The position numbers were made by a program, and so were the translations under genes. Positions 44,698 through 55,479 of a stretch of 64,000 nucleotides of DNA are shown here, in pieces (the stretch's first letter is position 1; every line of letters starts with the position of its first letter). Under the pieces are notes generated by a model. That model did no database searches. It was given only the letters and a program-made list of their open reading frames with translations, and was not told where the DNA came from. Source of the DNA: Endomychus coccineus (lineage: Eukaryota; Arthropoda; Insecta; Coleoptera; Endomychidae); the NCBI GenBank assembly GCA_958510875.1, contig OY294070.1:10106001-10170000 (forward strand), read 5' to 3'.

Positions 44698-44705
44698 AGC
44701 TTTTT

Positions 44706-45331
44706 GCCAGATGGGTGCCGCATTTGCTCTCTGTTGACAACAAGCGCGACCGTTTTGCAACTTCAAAGGAGTGTTTGGCGATGTTCAAGCGCGGTAAGAA
44801 AGACTTTTTGCACCGTTTCGTAGCCGTGGACGAAACATGGATCCATCATAACACACTAGACAACAAAGAAACAGTGGACTTGTCCTGGCGAACAGAAGCC
44901 GTGTGGGATCCCCACGGTATCATCCACATCGATTACTTTGAAAAGGGCAAAACGACCACCGGCGTATATTATCCGCAAAGCTGTTGGATCGATTCGACGC
45001 CGATTTGAAGCGAAAGCGGCCGCATATGGCAAAGAAAAAAGTGCTCTTCCGCCAAGACAACGCGATGGCAAAATAACATGAATTACGCTACGAATTGGTT
45101 CGTCGTGCACCATATTCTCCAGATTTGCTCCCCTGCGATTTCTACTTACTTCTAAACTTGAAGAAATGGCTCGACGGAAAAGGATTTGGCTCCAACGATG
45201 AGATCATCGCTGAAAAAACTATTCTGGAGGATTGCCGAAATCCTATTATTTGGAAGGGACCGAAACATCAGCAAAACGAAGTGGATGAGATTATGGTGAG
45301 AAATAAAATAAGTTTTGACCAAATAAATTAG
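44706..45331 (+). pseudogene. mariner transposase, catalytic part (copy 2)
   Basis: Two frames. 44715-45008 reads VPHLLSVDNKRDR, FKRGKKDFLHRFVAVDETWI (first catalytic Asp) and then IHIDYFEKGKTTTGVYY. After a shift, FRQDNA at about 45055 carries the second Asp, and RRAPYSPDLLPCDFYLL at about 45100-45150 the third (the D of C-D-F), as in mariner D,D34D enzymes. It ends ...FDQIN at 45331, the natural C-terminus. A frameshift near 45000, a stop after DNAMAK and the nested hAT make it inactive. Confidence 0.88.
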
Positions 45332-45439
45332 TTCTTGTTTCATTTTTCAAGGACTTCTCCCCTTGCCCTCGTATAGCATTGAAAGTTGGTGTAGAGAGCT
45401 TTCTGATATGAGAAAAAAGCCTATCATGAACGCCAGAGG

Positions 45440-46621
45440 ATGTGTTGTTTTATACTCTTTGCAAATTTAAAAGATCATAACTTACATACACTTCATGGCT
45501 TTTTTAATAAAACTTCTCTTTTCCGAAATAATAATAAAATAAGATTCTTGACCCAGTATGAATTATATAAAATATATTTTGGACAAACTTTCGGCACAGC
45601 AATGGGATCTCCTATTTCAGCTACCATTGCTAACCTCGTTATGGAGTGCCTAGAGGAATCTGTTATGAGTTCATGAGATTTTCGGCCTGTATTCTTTAAA
45701 CGGTATGTAGATGATTGCCTTATGTGTGTTCCCAACGATAAAATTCAATATGTAATTGATAAATTTAACAATTTCCATTGTAAACTTCAATTCACTTGTG
45801 AAATAGAATTAAACAATAACATAAATTTCCTAGATATGAACATTAGGCATGATGCAGATGGAAAAATAAAAACCTCTTGGTTTACTAAAGAAGTATGGTC
45901 TCAACGTTATCTTCACTTCAATTCCGTTGCACCAACTTGTTATAAAAAAAGTGTCATAAACAGCCTTACAGATCGCGCGATAAAATTGTCCCACGCAGAT
46001 GACCGCCCCAAAAATTTAAAAATTGTTCGTAATGCATTGGAAATGAATGGCTACACAAAAACTTTCTTCAATCCTATCATTAAAGAGAGAATAAACAAAA
46101 TCTATAATGGTTCTTCTTATAAAAATAACATAACAGGTAATACAGACAATTATATAACTTTACCATACATTCCGGAGACCTCAGAAAAAATTAAGAAATG
46201 TTTGAAAAAGTACGATATAAATGTTGCGCATAAACCTACTAACTGTGTTGGGAAATATTTCTCAAATCTAAAACCTGTAATACCTAAAGATAAACAAACC
46301 CACACAGTATATAAATTGAATTGTTTAGATTGTGATGGAACTTATACTGGAATCTCTAAACAATATCTACAAAAAAGAACGTACGGCCATAAGTATAGCA
46401 CAAGAAATAATAACTTAGAAAATTCCACCGCCCTTGCTAAGCACTGTTTTGATTATAACCATCAATTTGATTACAAAAATGTTAATATTTTAACTAAAGA
46501 AACCAATTATTATAAAAGATCTATCCTGGAGATGATTCACATAAAAAGGGATTCAAATTCTGTAAATCATAGGAATGATATTCAGGGATTGAGTCAGATT
46601 TATACTAACTTGATTAATTAA
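45440..46621 (+). pseudogene. Penelope-like element family A: RT palm to GIY-YIG endonuclease, one stop
   Basis: One continuous 394-codon frame is broken only by TGA at 45674-45676. The order is TFGTAMGSPISATIANLVME (RT motif 4), RYVDDCLMCVPN (catalytic YVDD, about 45700), NINFLDMNI, a linker, then HTVYKLNCLDCDGTYTGISK (GIY-YIG start), QKRTYGHKYSTRNNN and ALAKHCFDYNHQFDY. Penelope-like elements are retroelements that use this RT and a single-strand endonuclease for target-primed integration. The 5' RT motifs are missing (5' truncation near 45420). Both catalytic domains are otherwise well preserved, so this is the youngest-looking retroelement copy in the window. Confidence 0.9.
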
Positions 46622-47095
46622 AACTCTTGCAAATTCCTACATACGTCTTTATAATGTTAAAAGTATATTTTAGGAAGAATGCTTAATGTAAAGTAAATTC
46701 CAATGCCGGTCTAAAACGTTTTCAAGTACGTCATAAATCTACATCTGGGTCGTGTTATTACAAACAAATAGCTTCGAACTCCAGTTGCTTTGAGACCATA
46801 GCAATATGCGTTTGTACATTATGAGAATATTACTTAACAGTGGTTTCTTGTTACAAAAAAAATCTATACTTTAATATTAACGATACAATTTTCGATTATT
46901 CGTGGTTCTGTTCGTTTCGACGGCGTGAGCTTTTTGATTAAAAATTGTGCGATATGGACGCTTGTGCTAATTAGTTTTAGTTAACCCCTTTTTGACAAAA
47001 TATGTCTTCTGATGATGGTCGAGAGACCGAAACGTACGTAAAGACGAACATTTATAACAGAGTGTTAATGTGACCTAATTCCCGAGAATTTTTTA
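46622..47095 (+). mobile_element. Penelope family A 3' region
   Basis: The 3' untranslated part of the copy above, homologous in reverse to 16430-17000. It ends GTGACCTAATTCCCGAGAAT, the same terminus as at 16430 and 30010, and contains a hammerhead motif 50 bp before the end. Confidence 0.85.
47004..47045 (+). ncRNA. Hammerhead ribozyme motif in Penelope 3' end (complete core)
   Basis: GTCTT (stem I), CTGATGA, GGTC-GAGA-GACC (stem II with GNRA loop), GAAA, ACGTACGT (minimal stem III), cleavage triplet GTA, AAGAC (stem I). All pairs in stem I and II are Watson-Crick. The loop differs from the other copies (GAGA against GTGA), a change that keeps the GNRA form. Confidence 0.84.
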
Positions 47096-47277
47096 TATAC
47101 TTCTCTTTTCCTGTACTTTTCTGAACAGAAAATCAAAATTGTCCAAAGTTGGCAGTTTTCGAGATACTTGGCTCTTCATTGTTCGAGGTAACCTAATTTT
47201 TCTATGATTTATTATAATAAAGAACGTCTGGATACTTATTTATGCACATCACTCGCTGCGGCCTTGTTGACATTTCT

Positions 47278-47297
47278 TCACCTTGCCCTCGTAACTC
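47278..47297 (+). mobile_element. Isolated mariner terminal repeat
   Basis: CTTCACCTTGCCCTCGTA matches the right end of the mariner at 45371, including the TA. The sequence before it does not match the mariner body. Confidence 0.5.
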
Positions 47298-48337
47298 TTC
47301 ATTTCATAAAAAGTATGATGTTTTAGTTCATATGAAGTGAAACAATTCGTTGTCCAGCACCCGGTTTTGTATCACTACCTGATTTTACCCCCGTTCCCCT
47401 ACCACTGTTAATCATACAGAAAATGATTATCTAACTGGTACAAAACCGGACATAAAGAAACTTGTAAATAAGAAACAATACCAACCTTCTCATTAAAATT
47501 GTAAATTTTATCCATTTACTTGCACGTGAACACAGTTCCCGGTCGTCAGGGTGACATCAGTTAAAAGGTTAAGAACCACTGATTCAAGAGATATAAGAGC
47601 TATTGAAGTCATGAGAAGTAGTTAGAAAGTAATCTAGAAGTCATATTAGACATTTGAGATAAAACAAACTCAAACATTACTTAATCTCCACTGAATAGGT
47701 AACTTCAAAATGTAACAAAAATTAAAATGCCCTTATCCTAGATCTGCACAGTTCCTTTAATTGGCGAGGCAGACATTTTCTAGACTCCGAATTGAACCTA
47801 CTTAATTGGTACATTATTAATTATAGTATTTATCTATATCTCTTCAGCCGGTGTTCCGGTACGAGATAATGGAAAGATTATAAAAAATAATAAGATGTGA
47901 AAGCAACAACAATAACCAGATATATCACTTCCCTCGCCGTTTGATATAATTTCGGGAAATTATAGGCTATAGCTTCAATACTATGAAAGATCGCGTCGAA
48001 CCGTTCGACTTTTAGACGACTGTGATACCTACTATGAAAACAATAAAAGGAAGAAGCGGCAGCTTCCAATTGCCAGTGTTGTCAATTATTATTTACCACG
48101 GCATCGTTCGAATTAGGTTACCATATTTTCGACATAAACAGTTCCTGTGAAATGCGACGCCAATTGAACAACAGTGGCACATATTTCAACCATATTGTAC
48201 TCGCCAAATGATCATTTAACAATCTAATGAATTATTTATTGCCCCAAAGCGTCCAAACCAAAATGTGGTTTTTCTGAAAAGAATCATTCCATGAGGACAG
48301 ATACGACTCTTGTGGCACAAAGTAAGTTGATTGAGCG
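47298..48337. other. No gene seen
   Basis: No supported coding frame or recognised element. Confidence 0.4.
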
Positions 48338-48341
48338 TATA

Positions 48342-49318
48342 GTCGAGTCAAATAGGTATTTCATTACGAAAATCGAACGATATGGACCGATTTTGATGAA
48401 ACAAAATGCATTCGATTCGGGATGACGTCTACCGGTTAGTTTTTTGTGCAAATTTGTTATTTTTTTTTAACCGAAAAATTGACCAATTTCCAAAATTTCA
48501 TCAAAACTAACCAGAAATCCTCAGTTAGGGGTTTTGGAGGTTGTTTTTTTATGTTAAATGTTTAAAAATTTGTTAAAAAAGGGTCGTTACTAATTAGAAT
48601 CAAAAACAAAATCGAATTCTAATTTTTTAATTTTTCAATTTGAAATAAATTCCCGCTCATCTAAAATTTTCTATCTTCTTTACTCAGTCTTTTTATATTC
48701 CACACAGCATCTTTTACATATACTATGGACATATACGTAATAAAAACCGGGCGGGAGTAGCAGGTAGGTATTTTTCTTTGACTATGGAGTCTACACTACT
48801 ACAACACAGCATCTATCATATAATAAGATCTCTATGGCATCCACCGCTTCATAGAGCAGCTGTTTATCTAAACCGGTCCTCCCTCCCATCCCCCCAAAAT
48901 AAAGACGCGGCAACGTATACGTGGACCACGCTGCTATTGTAATGTAGGTACACAATAAATGATCACCACGTGTCACTTACTGTTGGATGCTGCTATTGTT
49001 CAGATTAGTAAAATTTCTCATTCGTTTTATGTGAAAATTATTTTGTTCTGTGGTTCAGTGAATATTATCAGAAACATTTTTTTAATAATTCAAATACATA
49101 TTGTTCAATAAATAAAACTTTGCTTTAATAAAGCATTCACGCTGCAAATTAATGAAAGTGTTTTTCGGTTAAAAAAAATAACAAATTTGCACAAAAAACT
49201 AACCGGTAAGCTTTTTTCTAGACGTCATCCCGAATCGAATGCACTTTGTTTCATCAAAATCGGTCCATATCATTCGATTTTCGTAAGTCGGCCTGTTTAA
49301 ATACCTATTTGACTCGAC
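48342..49318. mobile_element. TA-flanked inverted-repeat element (977 bp)
   Basis: The ends are GTCGAGTCAAATAGGTATTT and its reverse complement, flanked by TA (48340-48341 and 49319-49320). The arms of about 140-160 bp share CCGATTTTGATGAAACAAA, TGCATTCGATTCGGGATGAC and TTTTTTGTGCAAATTTGTTA with small indels. The 650-bp interior encodes nothing recognisable. Confidence 0.87.
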
Positions 49319-49320
49319 TA

Positions 49321-50150
49321 GTAGCGTAAACGTGGGTTGCCAAATTATGCGATTCTGGTTATGAAATCAACTGAGCACAAGGCCAGTCGGTTTAATAATT
49401 TTCTTTTATTATAACCAAACGTCATACTCGTGAACATGCGTCTGGAGTGTTTCAATATATACATTATTTGCGCATCAATTCTTTCAATTAAATATTTTCA
49501 AAGCGCTGCAATGTCAAATGGCTTCTTTTTCACGTTTTCCGGTAAACTCTACCGTTTACATTTTCCCTTCCCCACTTCAATTTATTTTCTACCTTTTCTA
49601 TTGACGCCATTACTAACCCTTGCACAAAGTTTCATCGAAATCAATTTGTAGAACTTAAGGAGGTTTGGTAGAGATAGTTTTTTATGATGAAAGTTTTTGA
49701 AATTTTCACAGACCGTTGAGAATAAGAATATAAGAATACATCTAATTGTTTGGAGGGTTCCACTACATCGTTTTTTAAATATATCGATTCAAAAAAATAA
49801 CATTTTAACATGAAAGCTTATAGGAACGTGGTAAAATCTTCAAATTAAAAAAAAAAGGCTAAACAGAAATACTTTTTTTTTTAATGGAATAACATTATAT
49901 ATTCTGTGCACGTTAGAGCGAGTCCCACTAATTATTTCCATGAAAAAATAGCTGAAAATGTGGTTTAGGTAGAAAATTATTAATTGTAATTAACTTTTCA
50001 AAACACGAAAAGTGGACGACAACTATAAGATTATTATTTTTACATGTATACAACACAGCCGGAGAAATTTATAGCGTTGCCAGACCTCCGCTCTCACCCT
50101 CCGCTTGCTCTTCTTATATTTCCCCCGCTAGCACTAAGGAACCTCCTTAA
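49321..50150. other. No gene seen
   Basis: No supported coding frame. ATATTTTCAAAGCGCTGCAA at about 49491 resembles CATTTTCAAAGTACTGCAAT at about 21548, so an old repeat is shared between the two places. Confidence 0.4.
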
Positions 50151-50154
50151 GAAG

Positions 50155-51385
50155 AAGAAGAAGAAGAAATATTTATTTGAAATAGGTTTCCCTAATATAC
50201 AATAATACTAATATATAGTAATACATCTATATCAATTTTGAATTAAACATTGAATTAGCAATAAGAAAAACATTATAACTGAATAAAAGTAAATCTAATT
50301 TAGCTCTTTAATATGTGTCAACAGTTGGTGTCTGAACATTTTACAAGATTCACTAGATTTAATATAATGAGGAAGATTATTGAACTCTATCATTCCTTTC
50401 AAAAACAAAGAATTTTTGTATTTGATAATTTTATCCTTGGTACAAGTATGTTGTTCCTATTTCGGGTGAAATGATGGTGAATCTCATGTTGGAAATTAAC
50501 ATATTCAAGAAAATATGAAGGTGCTTCATTGTGTAATATTTTGTAAATGAATATCATCGTTAGCAAGAAAAGTCGTTTTGTACTGACTAACTGGAAGCCA
50601 TTGTAATGTATTCAACATCCTTGAGATAGGAGTATAGCGATTACAGCTTAAAATGATCCTCATGCCTCTATTTTGTAATTTTTGTAGCCGTGTCATTTTA
50701 TTTAAATTGAATTGGTATAATAAAGTTGCACAAAAATCAAAATGAGGTTGTAAGATCGACCGATATACTGTTATTCTTGAATTAATAGATAATTGCTTAG
50801 CGATTCTTGAGAGAAGTATAGTTTTTTCTAAATTTTCTTAGTAACATACATGAAGTGTGCATTCAAAGAAAGTAGATTATCCAACTGAAACCCTAGATAC
50901 TTGACAGTTGTTACGATTTCAATTTGTTCATTATTAATTGAAATATCTATATCATTCACATTTATCTGTGTATATTTGTATTTAGTTGACATAATCATTG
51001 CCTTGGTTTTCGTAACATTCAGTTTAAGCTTGTTGATTTTTAAATATCTACTTACACTTATTAGAACACTATTCATGTTTTGTGTAGCAGTGTTCAAGTT
51101 CACTACATGTTAATAATGTGTCATCAGCAAATAAATTTATAAATTCACAGTTTAGAAAAAGATCAATATCATTTAGATATAATATGAAGAGGAGAGGACC
51201 TTCCCTGTGGCACCCCAAGATTATTGCAAATTTCACGTGATGTTGAATTTCGAACTCTGACTCTCTGGTTTCTCCCCTGCAAGTAACTTTCGAACCATTT
51301 GAGTTCTTTGCCTCGAATTCCATATTGATATAACTTAGTTAATAGTATATTTCGGTCGATGGTCTCAAAGGCTCTTAACAGGTGA
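50155..51385 (-). mobile_element. LINE (jockey/CR1-like) 5'-truncated copy with TTC-repeat tail
   Basis: Minus-strand order: RAFETIDRNILLTKLYQYGI (motif A; the K-A-F-D aspartate is Glu here), YLQGR, LGVPQG (motif B), then after a shift LLFILYLNDI and INLFADDTLLT (catalytic F-A-D-D), then MNSVLISVSRYLKINKLKLN and TVKYLGFQLDNLLSLNAHF (thumb). The 3' end has a (TTC)n tract at 50155-50175, the usual short-repeat tail. Two or more frameshifts are present. It is 5'-truncated near 51385. Confidence 0.85.
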
Positions 51386-51565
51386 AACCCCTAATTGACT
51401 GGACCAATACGAAATAGTACACGCATCATCCATCTCCATTCGTGGATAGTCGATTGTTCAACGTAATTGAGAATGAAACAAAAATACGTGAAACGGCACA
51501 TATGGGTACGTTGTAGGCTTTTTTCAATAACCTTATTAGTCGTGGAAATAAAGCATTCCACATTC

Positions 51566-52350
51566 CAAACCCGGTGCAGTTGGATGGATTGAGATGCGGT
51601 TTTTTGCATTCGATTCAGAAAGTGATTTAGGAAATTTGTCCGGTATTTTTTGTTAGCGGAAAAAGTTTTGGTTCTCGAGGGTTTTCATAGTCGCCGATCA
51701 CGACTATGACACTCACAATGTTCTGCAAATTACCTGGCGGTGTTTCCTGGTCTCTAGAGCCCTGTGTATCTACGTCACCTTCTAGGTATTACTTAATTTT
51801 TCTTCATAAAAGGTAACAAATTCTGGCTCTCGAGGATTTTCGAAGTCGCCGATCATGATTATGATAATCAGAAAGTTCATGCCTAGAAGATGACTTAGAT
51901 ACACAGGGCTCCAGAGACCCGAAAACACCTCCAGGTGATTCGCAGAACATTGTGAGTGTCATAGTCTTGATCGGCGACTTTGAAAACTGCGAGAGGCAGA
52001 ATTTGTTACATTTTATGAAGAAAAATTAACAAATTCCTAGAAGACGACGTGGTTACCCGGTCTCATGGTACCACTAGGTATTGCAGAAGAGTTTTTTCAC
52101 GTCGTAATCATCACTAGCAACCTTTATATCACCTCTCGAACAGTTAACAAACATTAAACGATATTTAGGGCGTCAGGACGCCCGGATACCACCAGAAGGT
52201 CCAAGGGGACATCAGTGAATTTCCTTGAAAGCATATTCGTGTTCAGCGACCCCAAAAGTCAAAAAAAAATACCGGACAAATTTCCTAAATCACTTTCTGA
52301 ATCGAATGCAAAAAACCGCATCTTAATCCATCCAACTGCGCCAAGTTTGG
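51566..52350. mobile_element. Nested fold-back element (785 bp)
   Basis: The outer arms (51566-51650 and about 52266-52350) share GCAGTTGGATGGATT, GCATTCGATTCAGAAAGTGA and TTAGGAAATTTGTCCGGTAT in inverted order. Inner arms (about 51700-51785 and 51890-51970) share CACTCACAATGTTCTGC, ACACAGGGCTC-type text and GTCGCCGATCA. It encodes no transposase, and no target duplication was identified. Confidence 0.75.
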
Positions 52351-53360
52351 AAGGTTTGGCCTATTTTAGTGCTTTATTTCCTACACTTTATACAAATGAT
52401 AGAAATACTCGCTTCATTTTTGCAACGCCATCGTGTTAATTAAAGTTTGCGATGATAAAATATGAGTAATTTTTCAAATTGTAGGCTGGGGTACCGTTAC
52501 GCTAAATGAGACAAGATGAAGCGGATAGTTAAATGGTTATTTAAATAAATATGTATAAGAGCATTTAGAAAATTTCTCTCAGTGTAGTAATAATACGACA
52601 GCCGTCGTCCATCGATCTAAGAACGATATGATATACCCACATGGGTATATTATCCTGTGTATAATATATATAAATGCAAACGGGCATGACAAGTTGTATA
52701 TATGTATAGTTGATATTTGATTGGTACAATCGTTTACTGCATGAATTAATTGTTGGAAGATCGTTGAACCGCTATCACTTACAAATCAATTCTTTGTGGT
52801 TCGTTCTTCGTCTTCGATGCATGATTTTGCAGTTATTTCGAATTTCTTCGTGTACTCGCACGTCACACATCGCTCCGTATGATTAATAACTTGTTAACAT
52901 TTGGCCTTTCGGCCGTGTTGAATTTAGAAATATGGAATGTCGTAACGCTCACTTAAATGCCATAAAGTCCGTGTCCAATTAGGAATTTTATTTGAAAAAC
53001 AAGCATTAATTGATCGATTCCAGCTGTTCCAGGGTCTACATTGGGTTTAATTGGTGCTTGTGAATTCTCCTCTGTCGTGCAACACTTTTTGTAAATCCGC
53101 CACGAATGAATTTATTGCTGTGACGATCGTCCAACAAATTGGGATTGTATTCAGTCCTTCGCGTGTCACGTCCCTCAAGAAGAATCAACAGTTTTCAGTA
53201 ACTGGAACTGGTGAATCAACGATGTGATCAACAGTCCTAACGCTACAAGCATCTGTTGAAAAATTATGCCAGACTCTAAAATATTATTTTCAATTCAAAC
53301 GTTAGGTCAAATAAACTATAAAGAGTTCACACTATTGATCAGAAATAATCATCTTTATCC
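52351..53360. other. No gene seen; no visible repeats
   Basis: No supported coding frame. From about 52480 to 53280 I see no similarity to other parts of the window, making it one of the few apparently unique intron stretches. Confidence 0.4.
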
Positions 53361-53379
53361 GCTAAAAATACTATTAAAG

Positions 53380-53421
53380 TACTGAGGACCTTTCGGCTAC
53401 AAAGTAGCCTTCACCAGAGTA
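53380..53421 (-). ncRNA. Hammerhead-like motif in Penelope family B tail
   Basis: Minus strand: TACT (stem I), CTGGTGA, GGCTAC-TTT-GTAGCC (stem II), GAAA, minimal stem III AG-GTC-CT, C, then AGTA (stem I, complementary to TACT). The fold is complete, but the core reads CTGGTGA where CTGATGA is needed, so activity is probably lost in this copy; the family B copy near 3580 keeps CTGATGA but lost GAAA. Confidence 0.62.
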
Positions 53422-53569
53422 AACTAAATTATAAATGAAAACGTGCCTGTTTAAATACTATTTGGGGATAATAATGTAAACAATGGGTTACCCTCAGCTG
53501 GAGATGAGTAGAAAATGCTTACAAAAGCTGTTTTCTGTACGATGAACGGTTCCGGAGATATTCGCAAAC

Positions 53570-53712
53570 AATTTTTTTTTCAATTTCAACACCCTGTATC
53601 TCGAAAACGAAGCCTTCTACGACATATGTTTATTGAACTTTTCTCCTTAAAAACACTTGTTCTATCTCCTGTTGCAGTTTGGCTACAAAAAACTGACTCA
53701 CCCTGTATATTT
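53570..53712. mobile_element. CAGGGTG-ended insert in Penelope family B
   Basis: Compared with the family B copy at 3440-3490, extra sequence lies between the EGMEIY-coding part and the CATCTCCAGCTGAGG block. It begins TACAGGGTGAGTCAG and contains CGAGATACAGGGTGTTG on the minus strand, the terminal motif of the fold-back element at 13743. Boundaries are approximate. Confidence 0.6.
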
Positions 53713-53946
53713 CCATCCCTTCTAAATTACCTAGATATTTGCCTGTACTGTGTTTTAGAAGTGATAAAATTTCTTGAGAAATGGTGTGACCTGTATTCAA
53801 AATGTGTTCGGCTGATTTTTCATCATTATTTTTCTTTATATGAGTTTGACCCACATAGCATTTTGAACACGACTCACAATTTATTTCGTAAATCCCGGAT
53901 TTGTTGTTTGTTGCCTCTACGGTGTTTTAACTTGTTCTTACATCTA

Positions 53947-55449
53947 CCGGGATATCAAAAATTATCTTGGTCAAGGGTGGTTGTGGAATCTAAAACGTGT
54001 GTCTTACTTTACGTTTGAAATAATTATGTCACTGTCACATTGACATCATCAGTAACCTACAAATTTCATACCTATTTATTTCAGTTGTAAAACAATTATG
54101 AAATAACGGTTTTAGTAACAAAAAAAACTAAATTACAATAATTGTTGGACATGTCCCCCGTTTTGTTCGATGCACAAGTTGACGCATCCTCATGTTGAAC
54201 TATTCTTTGTTGAAGCTCTTGCAAATTATTTACCGGAGTTGCGAAACTCTTGTTTTTTAAGTAAGGAAATATAAAATAGTCCATAATTGTCAAACAAGGT
54301 GATCTCGGAGGAGACTCAACTTCTGTATGCCAACTTATCAGCCGGTCATCAAAAAACTCGCGGAGAAAAGCAATATTTTCTCGTGTAGTATGTGCTGTTG
54401 CACCGTCATGCTGGAAATAACCGTACCGAAGTTCATCATCGTTTAACTGTTGCACAAATTCAGCCAAAAAGTTGTGTCTGTACCTTTCTACGTTGACGGT
54501 GAAATCGAACAAAATTGGCCCAATTATTCTTCTGCGAGAAATTGCCATTCAAACACCGATTTTTTGAGCATGTAGTGGCGATTCAGTAAAAACATGAGGG
54601 TTATCATTGCTCCACATTCGCATATTTTGAGAATTGATGTATCCCGAAAGGTGTAACCACGCTTCGTCAGAAAAAAAAAATGAAGTCCAGAATATCGTCA
54701 TTCATTAAATTATTGACAAACCAATGGCAGTAAGCAAGGCGTCTGGGGTGATCTGCGGGTAGAAGAGCTTGATGTGCTTGCATCTCATATGGATGCATGT
54801 TCAAGTCTTTCTTTAAAATCGTCTGACATGTTCCATAAGAAAGTCCAATTTCCAGAGAAAGACGTTTCAAAGGTTTTGCAGGCTCCTCTTCCATATGTTG
54901 ACGAACATCATTGACAACTTCTTCTGTACGAACTCTTGGTCTACCAGCACCTTTTTTATGAGTCACAGAACCAGTTTCGCGAAACACTTCATAAGGCACG
55001 CATAAAAATTGTTCGGTAATATTGCCACGTTTGGGAAATGCTCTCGAAAATTGTCCAAACACAAACGTTGACTGTATTGCCAATTTCCATTAACTAGCGC
55101 ACCCGTTCGAAAATAGGCTTTAATCATGAAAATTTTGTGCTGTGTGGTAAGAGGCATGATTCAAAAACTGGATTAGAAAATTTCAGCACAATGACTTAAC
55201 AGATTCTGACACAACAAAACATATTCAAAAATTTAAAGTAAGACGTTTTACATTCCTCAACCACCCTTGACCAAGATAATTTTTAATTTGTAGTTCATTA
55301 TTGTTTTACAACTTAAATAAATAGGTATGAAATTTGTAGGTTATTGCTGATGTCAGTGTAACAGTGACATAATTATTTCAAACGTAAAGTAAGACAGACG
55401 TTTTAGATTCCACAACCAACCTTGACCAAGATAATTTTTGATATCCCGG
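53947..55449 (-). mobile_element. Tc1/mariner-superfamily element, 1.5 kb, relative of the CCGGGATATC MITEs
   Basis: The left end CCGGGATATCAAAAATTATC and its inverted copy at the right end are flanked by TA (53945-53946 and 55450-55451). The inverted repeats span about 160 bp (53947-54105 and 55290-55449) and are nearly identical to the MITE ends at 1919 and 20345. Between them is one decayed transposase gene. At 55237-55287 a second, inner copy of the end motif (CAACCACCCTTGACCAAGAT) stands before the right arm, so the right side may be a nested or duplicated end. Confidence 0.9.
54096..55157 (-). pseudogene. Tc3-like transposase, nearly full length but broken
   Basis: The N-terminus at 55157 reads MPLTTQHKIFMIKAYFRTGA (DUF4817-type helix-turn-helix). 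After a frameshift at about 55000 it continues ETGSVTHKKGAGRPRVRTEE, then LSYGTCQTILKKDLNMHPYE and ADHPRRLAYCHWFVNN. A second shift in a T run (about 54670) leads to SDEAWLHLSGYINSQ (first Asp), a stop at a usual Trp position (about 54545), then FQHDGATAHTTRENIAFL (second Asp). The third catalytic position in P-R-S-P-D-L is Cys (PRSPCL). At least two frameshifts, one stop and one catalytic loss make it inactive. Confidence 0.9.
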
Positions 55450-55479
55450 TATAAACTGGTGGTATTGCGAATTTAGTAA

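Larger units (their letters stand above)
43235..45371 (+). mobile_element. mariner copy 2, TA-flanked, with two nested insertions
   Basis: The ends are CGAGGGCAAGGTGAAAAGT and its near reverse complement TCTCCCCTTGCCCTCG, flanked by TA (43233-43234 and 45372-45373). The left untranslated part matches mariner copy 1 at 4483-4690. A hAT remnant (43797-44697) splits the transposase gene after HKFLNI, and a GC-rich block of about 205 bp (43345-43550) interrupts the left leader. The transposase resumes at 44700. The N-terminal DNA-binding region has a large deletion. Confidence 0.9.
53375..53940 (-). mobile_element. Penelope family B fragment, endonuclease and 3' tail
   Basis: Minus-strand reading: IYEINCESCSKCYVGQT (GIY-YIG start), then after a deletion HIKKNNDEKSAEHILNTGHT and QYR/STGKYLGNLEGMEIY. 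The order matches 3230-3600 and 56.7 kb. A CAGGGTG-type insert (about 53570-53712) splits the 3' region. The tail near 53380-53421 folds like a hammerhead. The upstream side is cut by the Tc1/mariner element at 53947. Confidence 0.8.
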
